Positions 44,172-54,739 of a stretch of DNA of 64,000 nucleotides are shown here, one piece after another. Made by a program: the position numbers and the translations under genes. Position 1 is the first letter of the stretch. Each line of letters opens with the position of its first letter. Below the pieces are notes generated by a model. That model did not search any database. It saw nothing but the letters and a program-made list of their open reading frames with translations, and was not told the DNA's origin. The DNA is from G963677325 sp963677325 (GTDB lineage Bacteria > Bacteroidota > Bacteroidia > Bacteroidales > Prolixibacteraceae): the NCBI GenBank assembly GCA_963677325.2, contig CAXXGM010000008.1, positions 124,001 to 188,000 on the forward strand, in the 5' to 3' direction.

Positions 44172-46369
44172 ATGGATTTACAGACTGAAATAGAAAAAAG
44201 GGAAATTAATGATTTGTTTGAAGACCTTTTAAAGTCTTTCAGCAGGGAACTTACGCCTGAAAATGAACAACTAATAAGGAAAGCTTTTCTTTTTGCCAAT
44301 ACCGCCCATATGGGAGTCCGTCGAAATTCAGGCGAACCTTATATCCTTCATCCTTTGGCAGTCGCAAAAATAGTAGTGAGTGAAATAGGTCTTGGAACAA
44401 AATCTGCTCTGGCAGCTATTTTGCATGATGTGGTGGAAGATACGGAATACACTCTTCAGGACATATCCAACATGTTTGGAGAAAAGGTGGCCTCTCTGGT
44501 AGATGGGCTGACTAAATTGACTGGTACCTTTGATTCCAGACAGGCAGTGAATTTCAGAAAAATGCTCCTGACCCTCTCTGATGATGTTCGCGTGATTTTA
44601 ATTAAACTGGCGGACAGATTGCACAATATGAGGACATTGGATTCAATGCCACATGCCAAACAGTTAAAAATATCTTCTGAAACACTTTATATATTTGCTC
44701 CGCTTGCTCATCGCCTTGGATTGTATGCTATCAAGACTGAATTGGAGGACCTCAGTCTGAAATACAAATACCCTGAAGTTTATCATCAGATTGAGATGAA
44801 ACTTCACAGCGCCGAGGAACAAATTAATTATCTTGTATACGACTTTGCCAGGCCAATACAGGAAAAACTCCATTCTGAGAATTTTGATTTCACCATCAGC
44901 GGGAGACCCAAATCCATCTATTCCATCTGGAATAAGATGCAAACCAAGAATGTGACTTTCGATGAGATCTATGATTTGCTGGCTGTGCGTATTGTATTTA
45001 AGACAAAAGAAGGTATTTCAGAGAAGAGGCAATGTTTTGATATTCTTTCTTTAATAACAGATATTTACACTCCTAAACCTGATAGGATCAGGGATTGGAT
45101 CACCATTCCCAAAGCAAATGGCTATGAAGCTTTGCACGTTACCGTGATGGGCCCCAAAGGCCATTGGGTGGAAGTGCAGATACGCACCGAAAGGATGGAC
45201 GAGATAGCTGAACGGGGTTTTGCGGCTCATTACCAGGTATAAAGGTGAAAGGATCCACAGAAAACGAACTTGATAAATGGCTTTACAAGATTCGTGAACT
45301 TTTACAAAATCCTGAATCTGATGCGCTTGATTTTCTCGATGAATTTAAGCTGAACCTTTATGCGCAGGAAATCATCATCTTCACTCCCAAAGGGAGAAAT
45401 GAAAATGCTTCCAAAGGGAGCTACAGTGCTGGATTTTGCTTATGATCTTCACTCTGAACTGGGCAATCATTGTATCGGAGCAAAAGTTAATCATCAGCTG
45501 GTTCCAATGAGTTATGCGTATTAAAGAGCGGGGATCAGGTGGAAATTCTTACTTCAGATAAACAATTTCCCAAAGCCTTCCTGGATTGATTTTGCCATTA
45601 CAGCAAGAGCAAAAACCAAGATCAGGGATTCCTTCAAGCAGCAACAGAAAGAAACACATTGAAGAAGGAAGAATTCAATTAAATAAACAGCTCGAGAAGT
45701 TACGGGTGAAAGGTCTCCTCGAATACACTAAAAAAACTTATCATTCATTTTGGGCTTCATACAAAGGAACAGCTTTATGCCGACATAGGCATGGGACTTG
45801 TTAGTCTGGATAATCTTGAAAATATTTTACTTGAGAAACCGATAAATAAATTCATCAAATTCTGGAAACTTTCATTCGGGGGGGATAAAAAGAATGATAA
45901 TGTCAAGATTGATAAACGCATTCCTTTCTTACTAAATGAAAACCAGAAAAATGAGAATTATGTCCTCGCCATGTGCTGCAATCCTATTCCTGGAGATGAT
46001 GTAGTGGGGTTTGTTTCTGAAGGGAGTAAAATTATCATACATAATAAATCCTGTCCGGAAGCAATAAAACTTATGTCGAGTCATGGCGACGATATTGTAG
46101 AAGCTACCTGGACCAAATCTAAAGTGCTCTCTTATTTGATTCATTTATTTATCAAGGGATTTGATCAGCAGGGAATGGCACATAAGATTACTAACTTAAT
46201 CTCAAATGAATACCAGATCAATATAAGATCTTTAAGTCTGGATTCTCATGATGGTATTTTTGAAGGAAATCTTTACCTGTATGTACACAATACGGATATG
46301 CTTGATACCTTAATTTCCAAATTGCTAAGCATAAAGGGCGTTGATTCCGTCATAAGGAAAGAGGTTTAA
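44172..46369 (+). pseudogene. spoT: RelA/SpoT (p)ppGpp synthetase/hydrolase, seven frameshifts
   Basis: Bifunctional stringent-response protein in outline. Intact first 356 codons carry the HD hydrolase (RRNSGEPYILHPLAVAKIVV, HDVVEDT) and the synthetase (RPKSIYSIWNKMQTKN, RTERMDEIAERGF). Then seven indels lie between about 45235 and 45735, near 45236, 45251, 45394, 45522, 45579, 45651 and 45730, nearly all readable as +1 insertions. Each piece still encodes well-conserved linker or TGS sequence (LPKGATVLDFAYDLHSELGN, NHCIGAKVNHQLVP, KSGDQVEILTSDKQFPK, WIDFAITARAKTKIRDSF). The C-terminal TGS/ACT part resumes intact at 45791. The frames between lesions are otherwise perfect. Confidence 0.92.
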
Positions 46370-46442
46370 AGAATAATTACGAATTGGATGATACGGGAAT
46401 GTACGGACACCATATTTTCGTATAAAATTTCCTTTGTAGAAA

Positions 46443-46474
46443 AATTCGTAATTCGTAATTCGTAATTCGTAATT
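46443..46474. repeat. Short tandem repeat, ATTCGTA units
   Basis: Four copies of a 7-base unit (AATTCGT) in the spacer between spoT and fur. The reverse-complement unit (ATTACGA) is repeated at 53937-53974 and shorter runs occur at 19850-19880. A dispersed intergenic word. Confidence 0.75.
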
Positions 46475-46511
46475 ATTTATACCTTTACCTCTATTTAAAC
46501 TTGGTTTAAGT

Positions 46512-46961
46512 ATGAATAGCTTAAAGACTAATAAAGAAACAGTTAAGGCATTATTTACTGAATACCTTGAACATAAAGGGCACCGTAAAACTCCCGAACG
46601 GTATGCCATTCTTGATGAAATTTATTCGCGTGAAGGACATTTTGATATTGAATCCCTGTATATTTCAATGAAAAATAAAAATTACAGGGTCAGTCGGGCC
46701 ACACTTTACAATACAATTGAATTACTTCTTGGATGCAAATTGGTGGTAAAACATCAATTTGGTAAAAATATGGCACAGTTTGAAAAAACATTAGCAACCA
46801 CCGAACACGATCATCTCATCGATATCCATACAGGGAAAGTCATTGAATTTCACGATCCGCGTATTGCCGAAATTATTCAGGATGCTTGTTCCCGGTATAA
46901 CTTCAAACTTTCTCATCATTCCCTTTATCTTTATGGTGAACTGGATGATAATAAAGGATAA
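46512..46961 (+). CDS. Fur-family transcriptional regulator
   Basis: 149 aa. Winged-helix N-terminus with RKTPERYAILDEIYSREGHF and NYRVSRATLYNTIELLLGCK, and a C-terminal dimerisation/metal part containing TTEHDHLIDIHTGKVIEF (metal-ligand His). The order spoT-fur-purA is usual in Bacteroidota. It could sense iron, zinc or peroxide; the C-terminus lacks the CxxC zinc pairs of typical Fur, so the metal is uncertain. Confidence 0.9.
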   Translation: MNSLKTNKETVKALFTEYLEHKGHRKTPERYAILDEIYSREGHFDIESLYISMKNKNYRVSRATLYNTIELLLGCKLVVKHQFGKNMAQFEKTLATTEHDHLIDIHTGKVIEFHDPRIAEIIQDACSRYNFKLSHHSLYLYGELDDNKG

Positions 46962-47321
46962 GGTGATGAATAAAGGATTAAATATAGAGCAACTATTTGG
47001 TTGCTTTTTTAGTTTCCTATAATTGAGAGAATTAAGTGTTTTTTATTTCTTCAATTTCTTAAAATTCTTTTTAAGCCACTCATTTATTGTCATATCTACA
47101 ATATCAATACATCAACTCTTCGCCACGTCAACTTATTAAGCAAATCGGCATATTGCCACATCTTCATATCTGCAAATCATTTTTTTTTCTACCTTTGCTC
47201 GGTTTCAGCCCTTCCGGTTTTTTATCAATAAACTTGTTAAATGTTCTTGAATTAAATACAAATTTATTTAGGTGAGAGACAGAAGGTTCGTGTGTTTCGT
47301 TAAAAATTCATGAAAATCTAA
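46962..47321. other. Intergenic fur-purA, no gene seen
   Basis: 360 bp, AT-rich. It holds the purA promoter with a -7 element at 47190. No gene seen. Confidence 0.5.
47190..47197 (+). promoter_or_regulatory. Bacteroidota -7 element upstream of purA
   Basis: TACCTTTG, an exact TAnnTTTG match, 124 nt before the purA start. The long distance leaves an untranslated leader or an alternative promoter. Confidence 0.4.
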
Positions 47322-48596
47322 ATGATGAAAGTAGATGTGTTGCTTGGTCTTCAATGGGGAGACGAAGGAAAAGGAAAAGTGGTGGATGTTTTGACACCGC
47401 AATATGATGTAATTACTCGTTTTCAGGGAGGTCCAAATGCTGGGCATACCCTCGAGTTTAATAATATTAAACATGTTTTGCATACCATACCCTCCGGAAT
47501 TTTCAGGGAGGATAAGATAAATGTGATCGGAAACGGGGTTGTTATTGATCCATGTATTTTCAAAAAAGAAATCGATTCATTATCTAATCTTGGCTTAGAT
47601 CTTTCCAAAACTCTGTTTATTTCCAAAAAAGCCCATCTTATTCTTCCCACTCACCGCTTGCTTGATGCGGCTTCAGAATCCTCCAAAGGTGATTCGAAAA
47701 TAGGTTCTACTCTAAAGGGTATAGGACCGGCTTATCGGGATAAAATCGGAAGAGAAGGTCTTCGGATCGGTGATATTGAAAATGATCTTAATGAGAAATA
47801 TAAAAGCCGGGTTAAACAGCATATTGATTTACTTGAAAATTTCTATCACTTTGATTACAAAAATGCGCTCGAGGAATATGAAAAATCCTGGTTTGAAGGT
47901 ATTGAAATGATAAAAAGGTTTTCTTTAATTGACAGTGAGCATTTCATAAATAAGCAGCTGGAACTTGGAAAATCAGTGATTGCTGAAGGAGCACAGGGAA
48001 CTTTACTCGATATTGATTTCGGTTCGTATCCTTTTGTGACTTCTTCCAGCACTATTGCTGCCGGAGCCTGCACCGGACTGGGAATTGCACCGGGGAAAAT
48101 AGGAAAGGTATTTGGTATCTTCAAAGCTTACTGCACCCGGGTTGGAAGCGGGCCATTCCCGACAGAACTTATTGATGCCATTGGACAGAAAATGCGTGAA
48201 GCAGGTCATGAATATGGTTCTACTACCGGACGTCCAAGAAGATGCGGCTGGCTTGATCTTGTAGCGCTCAAATACGCTATAATGATTGATGGGGTAACCG
48301 AACTAATCATGATGAAGGCTGATGTCCTGGATGAATTTGAAACAATAAAAGTCTGTACAGGATATAAAATCAACGGAAATATTTCAGATGAATTTCCATA
48401 TGAACTGAATGATGATGTTGAGCCTGTGTATGAAGAACTCCCGGGATGGAAGACAAATTTAACCGGTGTGGATGATAAAGGGAAATTCCCATTGGAATTG
48501 AAGCGTTATATCGGATTTATTGAATCAAAAATGGGTGTTCCCGTTTCTATAGTTTCAGTCGGACCTGATCGGTCGCAGACGATTAAATTGATGTAA
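47322..48596 (+). CDS. purA: Adenylosuccinate synthetase
   Basis: 424 aa. P-loop-like GLQWGDEGKGKVVDVLTPQYD at 8-28, GPNAGHT, LPTHRLLDAASESSKGDSKI, GIGPAYRDK and the late STTGRPRRCGWLD near 303-315 are the PurA catalytic motifs. Converts IMP, Asp and GTP to adenylosuccinate. ATG at 47325 is an equally good start. Followed by a strong terminator. Confidence 0.97.
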   Translation: MMKVDVLLGLQWGDEGKGKVVDVLTPQYDVITRFQGGPNAGHTLEFNNIKHVLHTIPSGIFREDKINVIGNGVVIDPCIFKKEIDSLSNLGLDLSKTLFISKKAHLILPTHRLLDAASESSKGDSKIGSTLKGIGPAYRDKIGREGLRIGDIENDLNEKYKSRVKQHIDLLENFYHFDYKNALEEYEKSWFEGIEMIKRFSLIDSEHFINKQLELGKSVIAEGAQGTLLDIDFGSYPFVTSSSTIAAGACTGLGIAPGKIGKVFGIFKAYCTRVGSGPFPTELIDAIGQKMREAGHEYGSTTGRPRRCGWLDLVALKYAIMIDGVTELIMMKADVLDEFETIKVCTGYKINGNISDEFPYELNDDVEPVYEELPGWKTNLTGVDDKGKFPLELKRYIGFIESKMGVPVSIVSVGPDRSQTIKLM

Positions 48597-48961
48597 TATC
48601 AGGAATAGGTTTCTTTAATATAATTCAAAAAATCCGGACCTTATGATCCGGATTTTTTTATGTAATTAGTGCCATTTTAACTATTATAATTGAAATTAAT
48701 TATTATCTTTATTCTTATTTATTTTAAATAGAACATAAGTCTTTGTCGAAATACTATATTGTTTCAGCAATCATTTGCTTTAGCATCCTTGTTGAATGTG
48801 TGGATTAAAATGAAACTTCGTGAAAATTGTATTCCAGATATTTAATTCAGCGAGGCCATTTGGTTCATGCGGCATTCCTTTACTGAAAGGGAAGAAAAAA
48901 TGATGATTTGTATTGAATGTGAGGTAATTACTATATTTACAAGTGAAAACATATAGAAAAG
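48597..48961. other. Intergenic region after purA
   Basis: 365 bp with the purA terminator at 48631 and then AT-rich sequence. The last part should hold the promoter of the next gene. No ORF or RNA gene recognised. Confidence 0.5.
48631..48659 (+). terminator. Rho-independent terminator after purA
   Basis: AATCCGGA, eight-base loop, TCCGGATT and then Ts: an 8-bp perfect stem. Confidence 0.9.
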
Positions 48962-51730
48962 ATGGGCAGAAAATCAATTGGAATACTTACTGTTTTTTTA
49001 CTCTTCGGTCTGGTTGCCGGATGGTTTTATTTTACCAATGAATCCAAGTATTTCAACACTTCAGCTTTCAAGGCAGTTCCTCCCAATTCCTCCATTATCA
49101 TCAGAGTTAAAAAAATATCGGCTTTTCCTTCCAGAGCTTCCGCGAATTTTATTTTTAATAAATTTTCTTCATTCCCTGGAATTTCTTTTTTTTCAAACCA
49201 ATTAAATCTTGTCGATTCTCTTTTTCATCATGATCCTGCATCTGAGAAATACCTTTCTGAAAAGGATATTTTAGTATCATATGGAGGATCGAAGGGGAAA
49301 TTGTCATTTCTCTACCTGCTGGAATTGTCCGATATGGCGGAAAAAACAACAATAAAAAATCTTGTAAAGGATTATTTTTTTAAGAGAAATGCCTCCAGTT
49401 TAAACCAGAAAAAAGGTGAGATATCAACAGATATTTATTACTGGTCAACAGGCCCAAGCAGAACTACTTTTTGCATATCTTTTTATAAGGGAGTCTTTAT
49501 CGCAGGAACTGATCCCGATCGCGTTCTTGAAGCTGCAGCACAATTGGATCAGGTTTCTCTTACTGAAAACGCTGAATTCCAGAAAATATATAAAACGGCG
49601 TCACCCAATGCTGATCTGAATATTTACATCAATCGCGCCAATTTCAGTGAGATAATAGCGCCACTTTTCAGAAATAGTTTCCTAAAGAAGATAAACACGG
49701 ATTCACATATTTCAAGTTGGGCGGAGCTGGATTTAAGTTTTAAGGAAAAGGAGTTGTTTCTTAATGGGATGATTATACCTTCCGATTCAATAAATGATTT
49801 TATGAGGGTCCTTATCCATCAGACACCTGTCCATTTTGATCTGGATAAACATCTTCCCTATGAAACTTCTTATTTTCAGTGTTTGAATATCAAAGATGTA
49901 TCTTCCTATTTTAATGATTATGAAAGTTCACTCTCTAAGTCAGAGTTGGATTTTTATAGAAGTGCAATGACGGAAACCGATACTTTGTATGGAGTAAATC
50001 TTCAGGATATGGTAAAGACCAATCTCAATAATCAGGCAGGGGTATTTTTTACCGGTTTTAATGATTCTGTTCCTTTGGGAAACAGGTATTTTATCATGAA
50101 GATAAAGAATGAAAATCATCTTGATTCTTTAATGTTAAAGCTGGTCAAGCCTGTTGTGGCGGGGAAAAGGGCCATTTTCAAGGGATTAAAAGAGGAATTT
50201 AAAATAGGGAAAGACACTGTATTCAAGATCTATCAAATACCAATTGATAATTTTGCTGAGAGGGTTTTCGGGGAAATTTTCTCCGGTGTCCCAACATCCT
50301 GCTATACAATTTGTGACAGCTGTATCGTTATGGCCGGATCATTTAAAGCCATAGAGGATTACCTGATATCTGTTAACCTGAATGAGACTTTGGACAAGAA
50401 TTCTGTTTATAATGAATTTATTTCTGGGTTATCACAGCCTTTAATATTCTTTCTCTGGGGTAAGCCGGATTATTGCCTTCCATCCTTTCGATCAGATCTT
50501 AATCCGGGTTTTTACGGCAAATTGCAAGATCAGCAGGATAAATTACAACACATTCAATCATTCGGATGGCTGATAACAGCTGAAAAGAGAATGATTTATA
50601 ATCTTGGCCGGCTTACCTATAGTGATGAAATCCACAACAGACCAATTACCGTTTGGAAATTTAAAACGGATAGCATCGGTATAATAAAGCCTCAGTTTGT
50701 GGTAAATCCACCGGATAATGGGAAGCCGGATGTCATTGTTCAGGATAAGAATTACAATCTTTATCTGATTAGTGATAAAGGCCAGTTGAAATGGAAGAAA
50801 AAACTCCCGAATCAGATTATCAGTGAAATATACCAGGTAAAATATTTTAAAGACAAGAGGCTTCAATTCCTCTTCAACACGGCCGATGGTCTGTACATGA
50901 TTGATAGCGATGGCAACAATATACCGGGTTTCCCTGTCCGTTTTAAATCAAAGGCAACCAATGGCCTTGGGGTATTCGATTATGATAAAACTTTTGATTA
51001 CCGGATATTTGTGGCCTGTGAAGATAGAAATATCTATGCCTTTGATCGGAACGGAATACAGATAACAGGATGGCAGGCATCTCCTCTTGATAGTTACGTG
51101 AGCAAACCTGTTCAGTTTTTTAGAGTACTTGGAAAGGATTACATAGTCTATTGTGATAAAAAGAAAACTTACATAATGGACAGGAAAGGAAATCAAAGAG
51201 TAGCTCTTCAGCAGGAATTGTCACGATCCATCAATAATAACTTTACTTTGGAGCCCTTCAATCAACGCAATCCACCAAGGTTGGTAACTACTGATGGCGA
51301 GGGGACGATTTATTTTGTAAGTTTTGACGGTTCGGTAAAGACAATGCATGTTGGTCAATTTTCGCCTCAGCATTACTTTCTGGATGAAGATCTGGATAAT
51401 GATGGCCGGATGGAATATATATTACTTGATGAGAATTCTCTAAAGGTTTATAATTCAGAAGGTAAAACTGTTTTTTCAAAGAGTTACAGGAACAAGATTG
51501 ATATTTCTCCCGAAGTAGTAGTTATTCCCGGTAAAGGTAAAAAGCTGGGGATTGTGGATAGAACTGATAATCAAGTTCATCTTTATAATCATGATGGAGC
51601 AGACTATGAAGGTTTTCCTATAGAAGGAAATAGTGCCTTTGATTTGAATTATTTCAATTATTTAGATAACCGGATTAATTTATTGGTTGGTTCACCGGAT
51701 GGATATTTAAACAATTATCGTATTAAGTAA
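48962..51730 (+). CDS. Large envelope protein, DUF3352-like plus beta-propeller-like C-terminus
   Basis: 922 aa. One N-terminal membrane helix (residues 6-27) anchors it, and the rest should be periplasmic. The first half (about 40-560) looks like DUF3352-type sequence (ISFYKGVFIAGTDPDRVLEA, ASPNADLNIYINRANF). The C-terminal third has repeated propeller-like blades (VIVQDKNYNLYLISDKGQLK, NIYAFDRNGIQITGW, DLDNDGRMEYILLDENS), similar to FG-GAP/PQQ repeats. No precise role known. It is followed in the same direction by a lipoprotein and a DUF5723 protein. Confidence 0.72.
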   Translation: MGRKSIGILTVFLLFGLVAGWFYFTNESKYFNTSAFKAVPPNSSIIIRVKKISAFPSRASANFIFNKFSSFPGISFFSNQLNLVDSLFHHDPASEKYLSEKDILVSYGGSKGKLSFLYLLELSDMAEKTTIKNLVKDYFFKRNASSLNQKKGEISTDIYYWSTGPSRTTFCISFYKGVFIAGTDPDRVLEAAAQLDQVSLTENAEFQKIYKTASPNADLNIYINRANFSEIIAPLFRNSFLKKINTDSHISSWAELDLSFKEKELFLNGMIIPSDSINDFMRVLIHQTPVHFDLDKHLPYETSYFQCLNIKDVSSYFNDYESSLSKSELDFYRSAMTETDTLYGVNLQDMVKTNLNNQAGVFFTGFNDSVPLGNRYFIMKIKNENHLDSLMLKLVKPVVAGKRAIFKGLKEEFKIGKDTVFKIYQIPIDNFAERVFGEIFSGVPTSCYTICDSCIVMAGSFKAIEDYLISVNLNETLDKNSVYNEFISGLSQPLIFFLWGKPDYCLPSFRSDLNPGFYGKLQDQQDKLQHIQSFGWLITAEKRMIYNLGRLTYSDEIHNRPITVWKFKTDSIGIIKPQFVVNPPDNGKPDVIVQDKNYNLYLISDKGQLKWKKKLPNQIISEIYQVKYFKDKRLQFLFNTADGLYMIDSDGNNIPGFPVRFKSKATNGLGVFDYDKTFDYRIFVACEDRNIYAFDRNGIQITGWQASPLDSYVSKPVQFFRVLGKDYIVYCDKKKTYIMDRKGNQRVALQQELSRSINNNFTLEPFNQRNPPRLVTTDGEGTIYFVSFDGSVKTMHVGQFSPQHYFLDEDLDNDGRMEYILLDENSLKVYNSEGKTVFSKSYRNKIDISPEVVVIPGKGKKLGIVDRTDNQVHLYNHDGADYEGFPIEGNSAFDLNYFNYLDNRINLLVGSPDGYLNNYRIK

Positions 51731-51874
51731 TACGAGTAGCCGGGAATTAAATTCCCCGTTATGAACCTGATCTTTGTTGTCTGATTCTCATTGGAATATT
51801 CAATTTTTTATACGTTCTTTGGACTGAAACCATGATGAACGATTGTGTTTGCAGCAGAATTTTTTTTAGATTAA

Positions 51875-52486
51875 ATGATGAGAAAAATACAAAGTATAGC
51901 CTTCTTGTTAATCTTCCTTTTGTGTTCCTGCCATCTTGAGGATTTCAATTTGGATAAGCTTTCCGTGACAAGTAAGCCAACCATCTATGCTCCTCTGGCC
52001 TATGGCACCTTTAAAGTGAAGGATTATCTTCCCTATGTCGGGGCTGATGATCAGGCGGTCTACTATCCCGAAATCGAACTAACTCAATTTAACTGGAATA
52101 AAGGAGAAGTTACTTTTAATTCCGATGCAATCGATTCTACTTATTTGGTTGTGACATTTACCAACGGTACTCCAATGAAAATGCAGGTTCAGTTCTCTTT
52201 CTTTAATTATTCAACAGGTACTGTTTCGGGACAAACTTACGATTCTGGTGTATTACCATCGGGAACAGTTGATGCATCCGGTAAGGTAACTCAGTCTTCC
52301 GTTACTACAATGAAATATCTTCTTAATTCCAATGATCTCCAAGTAATTAAAACTACGGATGGGGTGAGATGTATTGTTATGCTGAAAGATTCGGGCAGTC
52401 CGGTAATATGGAAAAATCTTAAGGAATCTGAATTTAAGATACAAATAAACTTTAAGGCGAATGTTTTATTAGGCAAACTAAACTAA
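51875..52486 (+). CDS. Hypothetical lipoprotein
   Basis: 203 aa with the lipobox FLLCSC at about residues 14-19. Mature part beta-rich, without a family I know. Its stop is 9 bp from the next start, so the two are cotranscribed and probably work together in the envelope. Confidence 0.72.
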   Translation: MMRKIQSIAFLLIFLLCSCHLEDFNLDKLSVTSKPTIYAPLAYGTFKVKDYLPYVGADDQAVYYPEIELTQFNWNKGEVTFNSDAIDSTYLVVTFTNGTPMKMQVQFSFFNYSTGTVSGQTYDSGVLPSGTVDASGKVTQSSVTTMKYLLNSNDLQVIKTTDGVRCIVMLKDSGSPVIWKNLKESEFKIQINFKANVLLGKLN

Positions 52487-52495
52487 GATCTGATA

Positions 52496-53938
52496 ATGAG
52501 GTATAAAGTTCCTTTCTTAATCTTCCTTCCGATTTTAATTATTTTTCTTTTTTCCATTGAGTTAAAGTCTCAGCCGAACACCCTGTATTTCATGAAGGGT
52601 ATCCCTCAGACGAAGGATCTGAATCCTGCAAGACCTGGAATTGAAGAAGGATTTTATTTCAGTATGCCTGGCTTTTCCAAATTAGACCTTTCTGTTAATA
52701 CCAATAACTGGAGTTATTCAGACCTGATTCACCGGGGTACAGGTTTACAAGCCGACTCTCTTGTTCTTGATTTAAATAAATTCTCCACTGCCATTGGCAG
52801 ATCAAATTTCATTAACGAATCGGCAGGATTAACCTTTCTCGAAGGAGGATTTAAATCAGGTAAACATTTCTTTGGCTTGTCATTTTCCGAAAAAGAGATT
52901 TCAGAGTTTTTTTTTCATGAAAATCTCATTAAACTGATAAATTTTGGCAATTATCCTTACATCGGAACTTCTTTTAATTCGAATGGCTTTGGAATTAATG
53001 CCCAGCATTACCGGGAACTTGCCTTTAATTATTCAAACGAAATAAATAAAAAGACTACCTTCGGGATCACAGGCAAAATTCTTTTTGGTATGGGAGCTAT
53101 CCACACAAACAGAATGAGTTTTGTTGTTTCATCTCCTCCAACCGGGAATTATCTTGATGTTACTGCCTTAGGGAAAGCTGAAATTTCAGCGCCGCTGCAA
53201 TTTAATTATGACCCGTCGGGCGATTTGAATTCTGTTACCAATAATTTTGATTTGAGTAATTACTTAACAAACTACGGGAACCCAGGATTCGCAATGGATT
53301 TTGGAATATCTTACCACGCAAACAAGAAACTCGACTTATCAGCCAGTCTTATTGATGTGGGAATGATATCCTGGAGCAGCAATACTACTCAGTTTAATGA
53401 AAATGGACGATATCGCTATAAAGGGGTAATGATTGCGGGGCCTTCTCTTCCCCTGGTTACGGATTTAACGGGGCTGATCAATGAGATAGGGGATTCTCTT
53501 AATAATGAATTTAATCCAAGACATTCGGAAAGAGGTTTCTCAACTTTCCTTCCGGTGAAGCTCTATTTGGGAGGTGAATATTCCTTGAGTGACAAAGTGA
53601 GTCTTGCAGGATTGGCCAGACTTAGGGCCTTTAATAATTTTTTGCGGACTTCATTTACCACGTCAGCCAATGTGCTGATAGGAAATGGTATTTCTCTGAC
53701 GGGAAGTTATTCAATTATGGAATCAACCTTTGATAATTTAGGCGCTGGAGTAGCTTTCCGGGGAGGACCCTTTCAGATTTACGCTGCTTCCGATAATATT
53801 TTCTCTCCTTTTTATCCCAGTCAGGCAAAAAATATGAATTTGCGACTGGGTATCAACTTTATTTTTGACAACCGGCAAAAGGAATTTAAGGGGAAATCCT
53901 CAAAAGGGGTTAACAAAGAATGTGGTTGCCCATATTAA
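52496..53938 (+). CDS. DUF5723-type outer-membrane protein
   Basis: 480 aa. N-terminal signal sequence (LIFLPILIIFLFSIELKSQ), then YFMKGIPQTKDLNPARPGIE, a long series of beta-strand-like segments and the late AASDNIFSPFYPSQAKNMNL with NLRLGINFIF. This is the pattern of DUF5723, a Bacteroidota family likely to form a porin-like barrel. The downstream spacer is packed with short repeats. Confidence 0.8.
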   Translation: MRYKVPFLIFLPILIIFLFSIELKSQPNTLYFMKGIPQTKDLNPARPGIEEGFYFSMPGFSKLDLSVNTNNWSYSDLIHRGTGLQADSLVLDLNKFSTAIGRSNFINESAGLTFLEGGFKSGKHFFGLSFSEKEISEFFFHENLIKLINFGNYPYIGTSFNSNGFGINAQHYRELAFNYSNEINKKTTFGITGKILFGMGAIHTNRMSFVVSSPPTGNYLDVTALGKAEISAPLQFNYDPSGDLNSVTNNFDLSNYLTNYGNPGFAMDFGISYHANKKLDLSASLIDVGMISWSSNTTQFNENGRYRYKGVMIAGPSLPLVTDLTGLINEIGDSLNNEFNPRHSERGFSTFLPVKLYLGGEYSLSDKVSLAGLARLRAFNNFLRTSFTTSANVLIGNGISLTGSYSIMESTFDNLGAGVAFRGGPFQIYAASDNIFSPFYPSQAKNMNLRLGINFIFDNRQKEFKGKSSKGVNKECGCPY

Positions 53939-53974
53939 ATTACGAATTACGAATTACGAATTACGAATTACGAA
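53937..53974. repeat. Short tandem repeat, ATTACGA units
   Basis: Five copies of the 7-base unit ATTACGA immediately after the DUF5723 stop codon. It is the reverse complement of the unit at 46443-46474. Confidence 0.8.
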
Positions 53975-54292
53975 GTGAATCAATTAGAACACGGATGACA
54001 CGGATGTTAGGGATGAACTCGGAAGAATGAAGGAATTAAAGAATGAAGGAATTATTGAAATAAATAAACGACAGTCCTTCGTTGGAAATATGGTTCATTA
54101 ACATGTGTTTATTGAAAGATCCGTGGAAATCTTTTAGATCAGTGTCATCCGTGTTCTGATCTACAAATTACGGATTATTGACTCGAAAATTGTTTTCCCC
54201 AGCTTTCGTGAAAATTCGTCTTTTATTCGTGTAATTCGCAATAATTCGCAATTAAGAATTAAATTTGCATTTGATTTTATTTTAAATCACTT
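53939..54292. other. Repeat-rich intergenic region
   Basis: 354 bp between the DUF5723 and DUF4834 genes. It contains the ATTACGA array and a pair of 16-bp inverted copies, AGAACACGGATGACAC at 53986-54001 and its exact reverse complement at 54142-54157, and a -7 element before DUF4834. No gene seen. Confidence 0.6.
54260..54267 (+). promoter_or_regulatory. Bacteroidota -7 element before DUF4834 gene
   Basis: TAAATTTG matches TAnnTTTG and lies 25 nt before the ATG at 54293. Confidence 0.45.
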
Positions 54293-54586
54293 ATGACCCT
54301 TTTTATACTTTTGAATATTGTTTCATTTCTCAGGCTTGTATTCATCCTGTTGATCATCTATTATCTTTTTAAGTTCTTTATGCGTTTTCTCGCTCCAAGA
54401 TTAGTCGATCGGGCTGCGAACAAACTTTTTCAGGATATGAAAAACAGGGAAACAGAACAAACAAGAAAAACTACACGGTCCGGAGATGTTACCATTGATT
54501 ATACCAACAAAAAAAAACAAAAACATTACTCCCGGAATGAAGGAGATTATATAGAGTTTGAAGAAATAAAGGACAAGAAAAAATAA
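54293..54586 (+). CDS. DUF4834-type small membrane protein
   Basis: 97 aa. A membrane helix or pair at about residues 3-28 (LFILLNIVSFLRLVFILLII), then a basic cytosolic stretch (NKLFQDMKNRETEQTRKTTR) and an acidic-basic tail ending EFEEIKDKKK. The architecture is that of DUF4834, found in Bacteroidota near glyS or envelope genes. Function unknown. Confidence 0.75.
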   Translation: MTLFILLNIVSFLRLVFILLIIYYLFKFFMRFLAPRLVDRAANKLFQDMKNRETEQTRKTTRSGDVTIDYTNKKKQKHYSRNEGDYIEFEEIKDKKK

Positions 54587-54739
54587 TCGAATTTCACGAA
54601 TTTGTTACGAATTTACACGAACGCTCTAACCATTATTCGATATCCGAAATTTGATTTTAGCGTTCGTGAAGATTCGTCTTTAATTAGTGTAATTCGAACA
54701 TCCCTAATATAGAGCACTAAAGCTGAAATTATTATTGAT

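Noticed and set aside
46443..53974. Short tandem arrays as a CRISPR
   Set aside because: Unit length is 7 bases with no unique spacers, and no cas gene is near; these are simple tandem repeats.
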